Below are positions 10,995 through 21,437 of a stretch of 64,000 bases of DNA, piece by piece. Source of the DNA: Flectonema sp. DT1601. Lineage: Eukaryota; Euglenozoa; Diplonemea; Diplonemida; Diplonemidae. The position numbers and the translations under genes are program-made. The DNA is taken from the NCBI GenBank assembly GCA_964019425.1, contig OZ025840.1:334001-398000 (forward strand), read 5' to 3'. Every line of letters starts with the position of its first letter. The first letter of the stretch is position 1. A model generated the notes under the pieces. It searched no databases. It saw nothing but the letters and a program-made list of their open reading frames with translations, and was not told the origin of the DNA.

Positions 10995-13349
10995 TTATTC
11001 AGAGAGAAAGTCTACAGAAGAACCAACTCCAACTTTATTTTTCAGAGTTAAGCGACGAGAGCTACCAGCCATTGGAGAGAATTCGTCTTCAGGTTCAATC
11101 AAAATCGGTGACTCTCCGTCCCCAGGTAAGCCCTTTCGGTGGGTTGCCACCCGACGGGATTGTCTTCGCGAACCTCTAGTGAAAGAGCCGCTTACAGAAT
11201 CAAACACAGAAGAGAATCCGTCAGGTGAACCATTGATCGATCTGTCTACCAGTGGACTTGTTTTCATTATTCGGTGAGAAAGTTTACGAGAGCTTCCAAC
11301 AGAATCGAGTGACCGGAACTCACTCAAAGCGTCATTTTTGTAACTGCTACCCGTCCTCATCACACGACGAGATAACTTTCGAGATACCCTCCCGGAAACA
11401 TCAGTCTCATCCGGCAAGCCTTTCATTGTTACACGACGAAGTGTTCTTGGAGACCTGGGAGCGAATTCATCAGGAGAGTCATTCCTGCGGAACTTAGAGA
11501 CAACAACAGAACTACCTTCTTCAGTCAGCGCTGTCTGTGATGGTGAAACGTTGTCGCGGACAGAGCGCCCTTTAGAGTGCCCAGACAACGCGCTATTAGC
11601 TCTTGAGAACTCTGAGAGACTGTGATTCAGATCAACAGACTGCAGTTGTTCATCCTCCTGGTCTTGTTCAAAAGCTTTCTCCTGGAGCTTTGTACGTCTT
11701 TTAGTGAAGAAGATGAAGATTTCTGTTAATAAATCAACAACAACTTTAGCAATTAGAATAGCAGCAGAGGCTGTCATCAAAGCAGATGCTGCATTCATTG
11801 AATGATGCTCTTCGTTCTCCAGGTAAAAAGCAACAGCCATGAGCAGAAGCGCGAATACCTGAAGACTACTAATAATAATACCAACGACATTGTCACGAGG
11901 TCTGCTATATGGCCAGCACTTGGTTAGGAGAAGGGTTACCAAGGCGAATATACCAGCCTGCGACATTCGAACATGTGCACAAGCTTGGAAATTTTCGGTT
12001 TTAAGAGAGGAAGTCAACGACAACACAAAAGATATTGACATCTCGACAGAAGCAAACCAGCAGCATCTCTGGCGATAGGCTCGTATTGCTGACGCATATT
12101 TTTGAGACCATCGATCAGTCCTCGCCCTGCTAACCCACTCTCCAGGTCCTGCAACGATCCGAAACAGAGTATTGCACTTCTCTTCTGCGTAATACGATTT
12201 CCCAGGTACTCCCTTCGTCGTTATTCTAAAAACTATAATCGGTACCAAAACGCAAACCCCAGTCGCTGTAAACGCGACTACTAGCGCAATGTTGTTAGGC
12301 GGGTTAAACAATACTAACAACGACCCAAACGTAGTTCCCTGATACAGAAATTGGAATATAAAAAGAGGACAAGAAGGAAATCTCAGAAACCCCTCCGGGT
12401 CATGGTTTGCTATACTTTGAAATCGAGGACTTATTGATAACATGATAGTCAAGAGTTTGAGAATGGCGGTGAAGATGATTATGATCAAAGTATTTCCAAT
12501 AATCGCGCCGTATGCTTGAGAACCATCTATCCACAGTTGAGTTGGGTGAAATGCTAATGGAAAGTTCTTATTTATTCCTTTGAACTCACACACACCAGAA
12601 ATAAGAATCATTCTCATAGCAGACCCTGCAGCTGATCCACCAGCGACACTCGACGCAACAGCTGCACCAGTCGAAGCACTTTCAACTGTCTTCGCAGTCC
12701 CAGCTAATAAAGGTGTATCAGTGTGTGGGATATTCGTTTTCGGAACACCCGTAGTTATATTTAACGGAGTTTCTGTTTGTAGTGGTGATGTTGATATCAA
12801 TACAGCAAGTGTAACTGGAGTGATAGTTGAAACAACAACAGGTTTCTGAGTAATTGGAGTCATTGACGGAAGAATAGTTTGTTTGATTGGTATCTGCGTA
12901 CTACTCATCGCTGGTGATGATGTTCGAGGAATTTGAGTCCATGTCGGTACAGTTGTCAGAACTACTCCATTTTGAGGAACAGCTGTCTGAATTACGCACA
13001 ACTCAAAAGTTGGACAAGTAGCACCTCCAAGTAAAGTCTGCGGTCCAATCTGAGCACAACAACTCAAATTTAACGGCGTCGATGCGTAACAACTCCGTGA
13101 ACCGTTGCCGTATTTGTAGTACCCCACACCGTTTCTAAAAATACCCCAGTGCAATCCATTATTCTCGAGGGTGTACATCACACTTGACGATGTCTTTAAA
13201 GCCCAAACATTAATAGTGTGATTAAAAACGAATTGTCCATTAACTTCTGGAAGACTTGCGTTGGAGGCGAGCAAGCAGTTCTGGGCTCTGATCAACGTGA
13301 TGACCAGAAAGACAATCGTAATACGAGCAGTAACACTTTGGAAAAACAT
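10995..13349 (-). CDS. Receptor-like multi-pass membrane glycoprotein
   Basis: 784 residues. A signal peptide (VTARITIVFLVITLIRAQ) is followed by a cysteine-containing extracellular part with several N-glycosylation sites. Next comes a Thr/Ser/Pro-rich mucin-like stalk (about residues 130-235). About seven hydrophobic helices follow between residues 275 and 550, including GAIIGNTLIIIIFTAILKLL and FPSCPLFIFQFLYQGTTFGS. The cytoplasmic tail of about 220 residues is basic and Ser-rich, with a repeated SRKLSRRVM / SRKLSHRIM motif that suggests phosphorylation. From memory the membrane core resembles the large 'membrane-associated protein' families of the bodonid Bodo saltans; I could not test this. 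The segment just before the start is a T/C-rich tract; an AG lies farther upstream (CCAACCAG). The function is unknown; a surface sensor is an inference. Confidence 0.85.
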   Translation of the reverse strand: MFFQSVTARITIVFLVITLIRAQNCLLASNASLPEVNGQFVFNHTINVWALKTSSSVMYTLENNGLHWGIFRNGVGYYKYGNGSRSCYASTPLNLSCCAQIGPQTLLGGATCPTFELCVIQTAVPQNGVVLTTVPTWTQIPRTSSPAMSSTQIPIKQTILPSMTPITQKPVVVSTITPVTLAVLISTSPLQTETPLNITTGVPKTNIPHTDTPLLAGTAKTVESASTGAAVASSVAGGSAAGSAMRMILISGVCEFKGINKNFPLAFHPTQLWIDGSQAYGAIIGNTLIIIIFTAILKLLTIMLSISPRFQSIANHDPEGFLRFPSCPLFIFQFLYQGTTFGSLLVLFNPPNNIALVVAFTATGVCVLVPIIVFRITTKGVPGKSYYAEEKCNTLFRIVAGPGEWVSRARTDRWSQKYASAIRAYRQRCCWFASVEMSISFVLSLTSSLKTENFQACAHVRMSQAGIFALVTLLLTKCWPYSRPRDNVVGIIISSLQVFALLLMAVAFYLENEEHHSMNAASALMTASAAILIAKVVVDLLTEIFIFFTKRRTKLQEKAFEQDQEDEQLQSVDLNHSLSEFSRANSALSGHSKGRSVRDNVSPSQTALTEEGSSVVVSKFRRNDSPDEFAPRSPRTLRRVTMKGLPDETDVSGRVSRKLSRRVMRTGSSYKNDALSEFRSLDSVGSSRKLSHRIMKTSPLVDRSINGSPDGFSSVFDSVSGSFTRGSRRQSRRVATHRKGLPGDGESPILIEPEDEFSPMAGSSRRLTLKNKVGVGSSVDFLSE

Positions 13350-13626
13350 TCAAAGAAGAAAAAAAAAAAAAAAGAGAGAGAAAAAAAAAATCACCTGGTT
13401 GGAAAGTAATGATATTTAATTACAAAGCAACTTGACGTTGGATATCTATATTGGGAACGTTTTTTTTTTTTCCTTCTTCAAGCTTTTTTTTTTTTTTTTT
13501 TTTCCTCCAACTTAACTAAGGGTTGTGTGGGGGATATCATTGACTGCTGTAGTCAACGCGGCTGTCTACCATCAACTAACCAGCACATGCGGGTAACAAA
13601 ACAACAAGTAAAGCAGCAATAGCGTA

Positions 13627-13995
13627 CTATTTCTTAGTTCTCTTCTCCTCAGCATAGACGATATGGAAACCCTTTGAGGCTTTGAACACAGGACTAATGG
13701 ATTTTTCACACATACGAAATGCAACTTTTTCAAACTCAGGATCTAACTTCCCCTTACCAAACCACCCAATAGCACCTCCCTTTTTAGCACTGGGGCATTC
13801 ACTGATTTTTTGGGCTACTCCTCCGAAGGTATCAGGAGTGATTTCCTCACCTTTCTGTAAGTAGTTTTCATCAAACATCTTATAGGCATCGTTAATTCGT
13901 TTTTCATCTTTTGATAAGATGTGTCTCAGTTTGTATTCCACGATCACTTCTTTCTTAATCTTAACCGGCTTTGGAGGAACCTTCTTTGGAGCCAT
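13627..13995 (-). CDS. PIN4: Parvulin-type peptidyl-prolyl isomerase (PIN4/Par14-like)
   Basis: 122 residues. A short basic N-terminus (MAPKKVPPKPVKIKKEV) precedes one rotamase domain: KLRHILSKDEKRINDAY, then KKGGAIGWFGKGKLDPEFEK with the GG.(I/L)GW signature, and the closing KASKGFHIVYAE. Size and lack of a WW domain match Par14/PIN4 rather than PIN1. PIN4-type parvulins lack the phosphate-binding loop and act in ribosome biogenesis and mitochondria. Between the helices the loop 'QKGEEITPDTFGGVAQKISE' is a usual family variation. The nearest upstream AG is CCGTCAG, about 25 nt before the start. Confidence 0.92.
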   Translation of the reverse strand: MAPKKVPPKPVKIKKEVIVEYKLRHILSKDEKRINDAYKMFDENYLQKGEEITPDTFGGVAQKISECPSAKKGGAIGWFGKGKLDPEFEKVAFRMCEKSISPVFKASKGFHIVYAEEKRTKK

Positions 13996-15192
13996 TATAA
14001 ACTATTTGTATGTTGCTGACGGGGGTATTAATTGACGTGGTTTATAACAAAAGGCTGTTCAGTTGGTTTTTAGTTTTTTTTTTTTCAAAAAAAAAAAAAA
14101 AAATGGAATGAAATGGAAATTCATACCTGTACCCTTCAAAGGGGGAACAATGCAGGGGAAAATAAAGGTCTCTTAATGCCGTTTATTTTCCCTTGATTTT
14201 TCTACTTTATTTTGGAATTTCCACTTTAAAGGGATACAAGTATGACAAATAAACAAATAAATAGTATATTGTTTCCATGAAAATTTAAAATATTAAAAAA
14301 GCTAAAAATAAAAAAAATAAAGACGTCGAGTTAGAATTTGTTCTAGAGTAGTTTAGTAAAAAAGCTAAGAAGTGGTGGAAATAATCGTAAAATCGTAATT
14401 TAAATTTTCTTTTTTTTTTTTTTTTTTTTTTTTCTTTCGCGATTTTATTGGCTGAGAGGAGTCCTCTCGTGTTGCAAAGAAATTAGGTTCTCCGTATTTT
14501 TTTTTTTTTTTTTTTTTTCCCTCGCGCAAGAAAGATCGCATTAACGGGGATGGGGTAGGGAGTGACCAAAATCACAAGACCAACACAATGGACATACCTC
14601 TTGCAAATATTGACACAGAAGTGTACAACTTGCCGCACTGCTGCTATAGCGCGATTTGTCAGGGAAGAAACAAAAATAATTCATAATTCATAATAAATAA
14701 TAAATGAGAGTTCAATGTCGAATTTTGTACCCAACATTTCGTATTGGTAAAATTGTTAAAACCTTCCTTTATCAGTAAATCGAAAAAGAAGAAAAAAAAA
14801 AAGGAAGGTTGAGGAAGAAAGAGTAAGATGCGAGAGAGAGCAAAATACGTAGGCCTAATACTATTTTTTGGGTAAAAAAATACTGTTTTAATTTTTTGTC
14901 GTTCTTTTGTTTGTTTGTTTTCCAAATTCTTATTTCTTTTCTTCCCTTTTTTTTTTTCCTGCTCTCTACCTTGTATATTATGAAAAAAAGAAGAACAAAA
15001 AACAGGAAGCCAGCCCACAACCCACATAACGAGAGACAAAAATTAAAGGAAAAAACGCTCGTCAAAAGGGTTGGGATTATTTTTTTTTCCTTCTTTTTTT
15101 CATACAGATAGATAAGCAAAGGAATAGGGATAACAGATAAACAGAGGGTTATCAAAATAATAAAAAATAAAAAAAAAATTAAAAAAACACCA
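13996..15192. other. Intergenic region with nested inverted repeat
   Basis: No gene found. It contains several T-runs and the inverted repeat listed separately. ORFs on both strands here are low-complexity. Confidence 0.5.
14121..14245. repeat. Nested inverted repeat (about 125 bp)
   Basis: Outer arms: TCATACCTGTACCCTTCAAA (14121-14140) against the complement of TTTAAAGGGATACAAGTATG (14225-14244), with a few mismatches. Inner arms: GGGGAAAATAAA (14155-14166) and TTTATTTTCCC (14182-14192). It is MITE-like in form but has no recognised termini or target duplication; it could also be a structured UTR. Confidence 0.5.
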
Positions 15193-18171
15193 TCACTGAC
15201 ACTGCTTCGATGGTTCAGGAAAACCCTCCTTCACTGGAAGCGGTGGAGCAACAATGCCAACAGAAATGTCGTCCAGTTCTTTGTTCTTTTCGATAGCACG
15301 GAGCTCTGTTTGGCTAGCCGCTGCCGGCATTGCCATCAAGACAATACCTTCTGCCGGACTGCCCATGATTGCTTCATTTTTTTCAATCGCACGCATCTCT
15401 GAGTCAGTCGGTTGACAAGGTTGAGAAGATGATACGTGGATTACCTTTGTTGTCTTTGATGTGGTATTGTTGCGACAGCAGCAACACCAAAGGGAAAGTC
15501 CTGCAACGGATACCGCGATAACAGCAGTAGAAACAACAAAAACAATACCAAGAACAGAGATATCATCATCACTATCATTATCACCATTCTGATAGATTCT
15601 CTGATGTGAGTTGTTTGGAGATGCGATGTCAAATTCTGATAGTTCTGACGGTTTACCACATTGCGCGGCTTCGGCTTCGTTGCGAATGTCGCTAACAGCT
15701 CCGGCTGCATCCTTTCCAATAACTGAAAACACGACAACTGAAGACGGTTTGTTCAACACACCCGTTGGGACTCTACTAATATTAACCAAATCAATGCATC
15801 CCATCATCTCTCTCAGCTCTGTTGTGTTTGGACAAACTTCACCAGGACAACTATTTTGAGGACAGACATACAACATCGATATACTATCGGCCTTACCGCT
15901 GCGACTCGCGATATTAAAAATCTTAACTGTGAGTTCCCTAATACGAGAAATAAGAGAAACGGTTGACATTCTCACAGTTAGTTTTCCTTCTTGATGTTGT
16001 TGTTGTTGACTAGTGTTGTTGGAAGTGTTGCATTTTGGTGTTTCTGATGGTTTGCAGCATCTGGACACTTCAAGTTTTCGTTGCGGAATTACTTCAGAGC
16101 AGATTTTTGTGTTTTTTGGAATCACAAACATAGGAGTAAAACCAGTCATCTGCCTCACAGACATCCTTCCTTCTGAAGAATGATGAGTACCGTGAGGATA
16201 AACAAACAAAACAACTCGATTATTAATTGGTTTCAATGGAAACAATATATCACTATCCCCCACAGACAGGCTACGATCAGAGTACTCCCTTGTCATTGAG
16301 ATAAGTGGAAAGCGACCATGGCCATCAACATTTTTTGATACCTCTACTTGCAGTACCATTTGTGATCCATCCTTTACAGGAATAACTTCAATCTTGTTGT
16401 TGAAAACGTCAATGGAACCCATTTGGTTTACTAAGCATCTCATCCTTCTCTCATATCTGGTAGTGAATGTGGTGGTTGGTAGTGGAGGTAACTGCTTCAC
16501 CTTTATAATGTGGGTGAATACTTTTGTATTATTCACACTGATGGAGGCCTTCATTGTCGGAATATAATATAATTCAAGTGAGTCTCTTCCTGTTAGTGTA
16601 TCGAAGGTCTTTTCAGTTTTGAACTCTTCCCCGTCAGCATCGGTTGTATTGCAGTCGTAAGCTTCTTTTGTCATATTTGCAGGTTGACGAGATTCGAATT
16701 TCGAATTCATTTCAGCTCGAATATGATCACTACACACGTGCCCCCAGTCAACAGTTCTCTTTAAATTCCACTCACCACGATTACCTTCAGGAATCGGGTT
16801 CTTGGTAGTGAACTCAGTGTCGAAATCCTTCTTCCTGTTCCACATCTTTCTACGCATCTCATACATCGATCCATACTTAGGGAATACCGGAATGTAGTGA
16901 CTATCACCAACAGGGATGACGAATGACGGATGTTCACCGTGTCTGTGGTAGAACGAAGTGTTTGATAGTATAGGCTTGCCGTCAATGGTAGGTATCGGGA
17001 AGACTGGAATGAATTGGTCACGAAACTGGCATTCTGCTGTGCTGTTGAATTGCCTGCCTGCTATTCCTCCACCGGAATAGTTACCGTACGGTGCAGAATA
17101 GTTACCGTACGGTGCAGAATAGTTACCGTACGGTGCAGAATAGTTACCGTACGGTGCAGAATAGTTACCGTACGGTGCATACGGTGCAGAATAGTTACCG
17201 TACGGTGCATACGGTGCAGAATAGTTACCGTACGGTGCAGAATAGTTACCGTACGGTGCAGAATAGTTACCGTACGGTGCATACGGTGCAGAATAGTTAC
17301 CGTACGGTGCGTACGGTGCAGAATAGTTACCGTACGGTGCATACGGTGCAGAATAGTTACCGTACGGTGCATACGGTGCAGAATAGTTACCGTACGGTGC
17401 ATACGGTGCATAATAGTTACCGTACGGTGCAGAATAGTTACCGTACGGTGCATACGGTGCAGAATAGTTACCGTACGGTGCAGAATAGTTACCGTACGGT
17501 GCAGAATAGTTACCGTACGGTGCAGAATAGTTACCGTACGGTGCAGAATAGTTACCGTACGGTGCAGAATAGTTACCGTACGGTGCAGAATAGTTACCGT
17601 ACGGTGCAGAATAGTTACCGTACGGTGCAGAATAGTTACCGTACGGTGCAGAATAGTTACCGTACGGTGCAGAATAGTTACCGTACGGTGCAGAATAGTT
17701 ACCGTACGGTGCGTACGGTGCAGAATAGTTACCGTACGGTGCATACGGTGCAGAATAGTTACCGTACGGTGCAGAATAGTTACCGTACGGTGCGTACGGT
17801 GCAGAATAGTTACCGTACGGTGCATACGGTGCAGAATAGTTACCGTACGGTGCATACGGTGCAGAATAGTTACCGTACGGTGCAGAATAGTTACTGTACG
17901 GTGCAGAATAGTTGCCATGTGTTCCTCCACCGGAATAGTTACCGTACGTTCCAGAATAGTTTCCTGTTGTATTGTAATCGCTATGAATGTTCTCCATAAA
18001 AACCATTTCTTTTAACAACATTACGTGAGGATCATTTAGACAAGTTGGTTTTTGATATTCAAACGGGTCATTATTTGGGCAAACATGACAACTACTACAT
18101 TCCCAGTCTCTCATGTGATTAGCTGTTACTGTTGTTGCTACCAAAAGCAACATCGTTGCTGACGCTCTCAT
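15193..18171 (-). CDS. Repeat-bearing surface glycoprotein, single membrane anchor
   Basis: 992 residues from the ATG at 18171 (MRASATMLLLVATTVTANHM, a signal peptide), about 40 nt after a clear TTTTATCTTTCAG acceptor. After a short Cys-rich region, residues about 65-375 are a near-perfect tandem repeat NYSAPYG, sometimes lengthened to NYSAPYAPYG. Each unit has an N-glycosylation sequon (NYS), giving more than 30 sites. A non-repetitive ectodomain of about 450 residues follows, with several Cys. Then come one membrane helix near residue 890 (LGIVFVVSTAVIAVSVAGLS), a Cys cluster (WCCCCR, possible palmitoylation) and a short cytoplasmic tail with two related segments (AIEKNEAI / AIEKNKEL). The layout is that of a type I surface coat or adhesin protein. 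No family was recognised for the ectodomain. Confidence 0.88.
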   Translation of the reverse strand: MRASATMLLLVATTVTANHMRDWECSSCHVCPNNDPFEYQKPTCLNDPHVMLLKEMVFMENIHSDYNTTGNYSGTYGNYSGGGTHGNYSAPYSNYSAPYGNYSAPYAPYGNYSAPYAPYGNYSAPYAPYGNYSAPYGNYSAPYAPYGNYSAPYAPYGNYSAPYGNYSAPYGNYSAPYGNYSAPYGNYSAPYGNYSAPYGNYSAPYGNYSAPYGNYSAPYGNYSAPYGNYSAPYGNYSAPYAPYGNYSAPYGNYYAPYAPYGNYSAPYAPYGNYSAPYAPYGNYSAPYAPYGNYSAPYAPYGNYSAPYGNYSAPYGNYSAPYAPYGNYSAPYAPYGNYSAPYGNYSAPYGNYSAPYGNYSAPYGNYSGGGIAGRQFNSTAECQFRDQFIPVFPIPTIDGKPILSNTSFYHRHGEHPSFVIPVGDSHYIPVFPKYGSMYEMRRKMWNRKKDFDTEFTTKNPIPEGNRGEWNLKRTVDWGHVCSDHIRAEMNSKFESRQPANMTKEAYDCNTTDADGEEFKTEKTFDTLTGRDSLELYYIPTMKASISVNNTKVFTHIIKVKQLPPLPTTTFTTRYERRMRCLVNQMGSIDVFNNKIEVIPVKDGSQMVLQVEVSKNVDGHGRFPLISMTREYSDRSLSVGDSDILFPLKPINNRVVLFVYPHGTHHSSEGRMSVRQMTGFTPMFVIPKNTKICSEVIPQRKLEVSRCCKPSETPKCNTSNNTSQQQQHQEGKLTVRMSTVSLISRIRELTVKIFNIASRSGKADSISMLYVCPQNSCPGEVCPNTTELREMMGCIDLVNISRVPTGVLNKPSSVVVFSVIGKDAAGAVSDIRNEAEAAQCGKPSELSEFDIASPNNSHQRIYQNGDNDSDDDISVLGIVFVVSTAVIAVSVAGLSLWCCCCRNNTTSKTTKVIHVSSSQPCQPTDSEMRAIEKNEAIMGSPAEGIVLMAMPAAASQTELRAIEKNKELDDISVGIVAPPLPVKEGFPEPSKQCQ
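17078..17916. repeat. 21-bp/30-bp tandem repeat array inside glycoprotein gene
   Basis: The unit TACGGTGCAGAATAGTTACC(G) is 21 bp; a 9-bp insertion of TACGGTGCA makes the 30-bp form. Copies are almost identical in DNA as well as protein; one unit changes NYS to NYY (about 17411), and changes GCA/GCG are rare. Because unit lengths are multiples of three, long spurious frames stay open on both strands. Confidence 0.95.
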
Positions 18172-19010
18172 GTTTTTTTTAATTAGCTTTTGGTTGTGGT
18201 TATTTGAAATCTGAAAGATAAAAATAAAAATGCAAATATACATATAAAATCCGATGTGAATATACGGCAGCATACGGGTGAACCTGTTACCTGTAAGAAT
18301 GTGTCAATAAATTAATGGCTGTGCTGGCAGTTATTTAGTTATTTAAGTAAGTATTTGTTACGGGTTAAATATCGTTATTCCGGCCTAATTCTGGCCCCAC
18401 TCTAATGCCCACCATCTACAGTTGTGACTGGGCAACACTTCGGCGGGAAGATATGCTCCCCTGTTTCTTGTGTGTCTCTCTTTTTCTTTTTTTTTTTTTT
18501 TTTTTTTTTTCCTCAAGCCACAATGCGTAACCCGTAAGGTCATCTGGGTCTGCTGGCATGAGTCTCTTTATTAGCATTTCAATTATTAGAAAAGCAAATT
18601 TCATTTAATTATTGACAGTGTCAGGGAAATCACATCAAGAAAAACCGGGGGGGAAACTAAATTCTTTTTTTTTTTTTTTTTTTTTTTTTCCTCTCTTTTT
18701 TAAAAAGACAAAAATAAAAACAAAAAAAAAATAATAGGGGGAAAAAATTCAACAAAAAAAAAAAAGGAAAAAAAAGGGGGCGAACACTAATATAAAAATA
18801 CTACCAAATGAATGTTAAGAATGTAGAGGCCATCTAAGATTATAAGAACGTGTCGCAGATACGACCAGGCTAGTTAAATGTCACTTAAGCAATACGTTCT
18901 CACACTAGAGGACATCTTTGCTATTCTTTGAATCCATAATACGCCCGAATACTTGCTCTTCCATCATAAGACGAGTGTCACCCTGTTGGTGTTGTTGTTG
19001 TTATTGTTTG
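18172..19010. other. Intergenic region
   Basis: Contains the glycoprotein leader (AG at about 18211, possible donor GTAACA about 80 nt farther upstream) and A/T runs. A minus-strand ORF at 18416-18604 (starts MKFAFLIIEMLIKRLMPADP) ends in a poly-Lys reading of an A-run; it has no good acceptor, so I do not call it a gene. Confidence 0.4.
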
Positions 19011-19361
19011 TTAAGCACCAGAAAGTAAACTAAAAAGGTAACATACTCGACGTCTGTCATCATTCTCAGGTGCATGAAGGTAGTCTTCCCAACCAATCTG
19101 ATCAGCAGTGCCTTTAAAAGCATCATGAGCAAGATAGTTACTTTCAAGTGGAGCAAGACGGCGACATCCTAAAAGGACTCTTTCTGCAAGCCTCTCTCTC
19201 ATTGGCATCGCCAAACCAAACTCTTGTTGCATTTGACCCAATCGATAAAGATCACCACTCTTAATAACATCTTGTTGAATAAGTTGAACTGGATGTACGG
19301 TTCTTCCAGGTTCAAGGGCACTGCTGCTACCCGGTCCAGCAGATCTCAGAGCAGACTGCAT
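19011..19361 (-). CDS. POMP: Proteasome maturation factor UMP1/POMP
   Basis: 116 residues. The central and C-terminal part follows the UMP1 pattern: HPVQLIQQDVIKSGDL, then the amphipathic segment GLAMPMRERLAERVLLGC (compare 'GL.APLKLQME' in animals). Next is a leucine/asparagine stretch, then HDAFKGTADQIGWEDYLHAP, which aligns with the family's 'D.L.G.DE.IGFEDIL.DP'. UMP1 helps assemble the 20S proteasome beta-ring and becomes the first substrate of the new particle. The length is slightly short for the family (about 140). The start at 19361 follows a GCTAAGCAG acceptor by 21 nt. Identification is by pattern only. Confidence 0.82.
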   Translation of the reverse strand: MQSALRSAGPGSSSALEPGRTVHPVQLIQQDVIKSGDLYRLGQMQQEFGLAMPMRERLAERVLLGCRRLAPLESNYLAHDAFKGTADQIGWEDYLHAPENDDRRRVCYLFSLLSGA

Positions 19362-19795
19362 TTGTTGTGCTAGTGTTACCTGCTTAGCGGAAATAACATA
19401 ATAATTTTTTTTTTAAAAAAAAAAAGAAAACTTTAAACAAAAACAAAACAGTTATTAGCAGCGAATGTTTTTTTTTTTTTTGTTTTTTGTTTTTTTTTTA
19501 TCTATGCTATTCAATAGGGAAATTTTCTTTTTTTTTTTCTTTTTTTTCTCGTCAAGTGGAAATGGAATGTAACAGGGTGGTAACTTTAATACAATAATCG
19601 GAGAGGGGAAGTTTTTTTTTTTTTTTTTTTATCTTATTTTTTTCAGAAATAAAGATAAAAAAACTAAGAAAAAAGAATTTAAAAAAAAAAAAGAATTCAC
19701 ACCAAGTTTATCCGAGCTAAGCGGACAGAATATATAACACCCCCCAACAACTACCCCTCTAAGGCATCTTTGATACCTGGAGAAAAAGGCAGCAT

Positions 19796-19836
<41 letters not shown>

Positions 19837-19938
19837 GGGAAATAAATAACTAATAAACTAAACCAAACCAATTTTTTATACACTCGTAGATTACAGCAAT
19901 CAATCTCTCCATTATCAGCTGTTAGAAAGAGGGAATCC

Positions 19939-19962
19939 TTGCGTTAGTTAGTATATGAGATG

Positions 19963-19999
<37 letters not shown>

Positions 20000-20231
20000 C
20001 ACTTGATAAAAAATAAGAAAGTGAAAAACATAAAATAAATTGTTCTGCTGTACCGTATAGCACTGTGGAAAAAACGTAGTTTCAGTCCATAGTATTTTTC
20101 TACTTGTCCCTTATTGGCCTTAGTTAGAATATGAGTTTGTTATAAAAAAGTGCACTAAAATAAAATATAAAAAAGAAAAGTTATAAAAACACATTGTTCT
20201 GCTGTTCCATAATGGCCTTAGTTAGTTAGTT
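19939..20231. repeat. Imperfect direct repeats
   Basis: The order 'TTAGTTAG-ATATGAG ... GTGCACT/TGCACTT ... TTGTTCTGCTGT-CC-TA' occurs at 19939-20062 and 20112-20210, and a third copy begins at 20211 (ATGGCCTTAGTTAGTTAG). Spacing differs through A-run length. The function is unknown. Confidence 0.6.
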
Positions 20232-20682
20232 TTTTTATCCGAGACACAGAAAGCAATAATAATTAAAAAATATAAAAATAAATTTAAAAAAAAACGAGGG
20301 GAGAAAAGGTGTAAATAAAGTGTAAACAATATCAAATTAATAGTGAAATCAAGCGCTAACTATAAACAAAACGCTCAGCCACTAAAAAACAAATCAATCA
20401 ATACTTTTCAGAAGGCGATAGTCTCAGCAAGTTTAACAAGCTGAAGGATTCCCAAGTAGTAGTATATTGAACTTAAACGATTATTTTGTTAGTTTCGGCA
20501 AGAGGGGCATGCCAGATCAAGAAATCTGTGGCACTAATGCGTCCGCCTTTGACCGGATCTCGAACAAGAAGTAAAATTGAAAAGTATGATAAATAATTTT
20601 TTTTTTTTTTTTTTTTAAAAAAACGAAGGTCAGGGGCGGGGATATCGGTATCGCAACCGTGAGACTCTCACAAGTGGAACTA

Positions 20683-20721
<39 letters not shown>

Positions 20722-21057
20722 ATTATTGAATACAGAAGAAGAACACAACTGAAACTCATCAGTTTATTCTGCCGCTTTTGATTTCGTTTCATTCATTCCG
20801 TATTTGCGAAATCAAATTATTAAGCGTGATCCAAACAAGAACAAGAAAGCCCAAAGGCATAAATGCAACGATTTAAAAATAGAGAGTCACTGTTGTGCGA
20901 CCATCAAAGTGTGTGATAAAAGAATTATTTAATTAATTAATTTATTTTTTTTTTTTTTAATATTGATATCAATCTGGTAGTCCTGAAACCTCAGACTTGC
21001 CACTGCGACCAAACACGTGTTTTATAAGAATGGGGTTTAAAAAAAAGAAAACTCCCC

Positions 21058-21185
21058 CATTCAGATAAAGCCTTATATTTTGTTAATCGCAGGCAGTAAT
21101 ACAGTACAGGGAAAGAGATAACATTTTTGATCAAAATTAACAAATGGCTTTTAATCTGGATAGTTTCTTCTCCGACTTTGTGAAA
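21058..21185. repeat. Dispersed repeat, copy 1 (A-tailed)
   Basis: The segment from ATTCAGATAAAGCCTTATAT to GGATAGTTTCTTCTCCGACT, followed by an A-rich tail, matches 51853-51980 over most of its length with substitutions and small gaps. It may be a short SINE-like element; no A/B boxes were recognised. Confidence 0.5.
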
Positions 21186-21437
21186 CAAAAAAAAAATAAA
21201 TAAATAAAAAATAATTGGAAAACCTCATTTTTTTTTACTCGCTTTCGTTTTGCTTGTGCGCAACCGGTACAAAATCAATAAAGGTTAGTTACGCTGCCAC
21301 AATATAATTTCTACGAATAATGGGTTTTGTAGGTACAAAAAAAAAAAAAAAAACAGAAGTAGAAGTAGAAGTAGAAATAGAACGGGGGGAAAGAAAACTC
21401 CCCAATTCATTAATTAGCAGGGGTGAGAAAGATGCAT

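Noticed and set aside
17014-18015. Long frames on the plus strand and in other minus frames across the repeat array
   Set aside because: They are shadows of a tandem repeat with units of 21 and 30 bp; the reading on the minus strand with signal peptide and membrane helix is the real one.
18416-18604. Minus ORF MKFAFLIIEMLIKRLMPADP
   Set aside because: Ends in a poly-Lys reading of a long A-run and has no acceptor close to its ATG; kept only as a remark.
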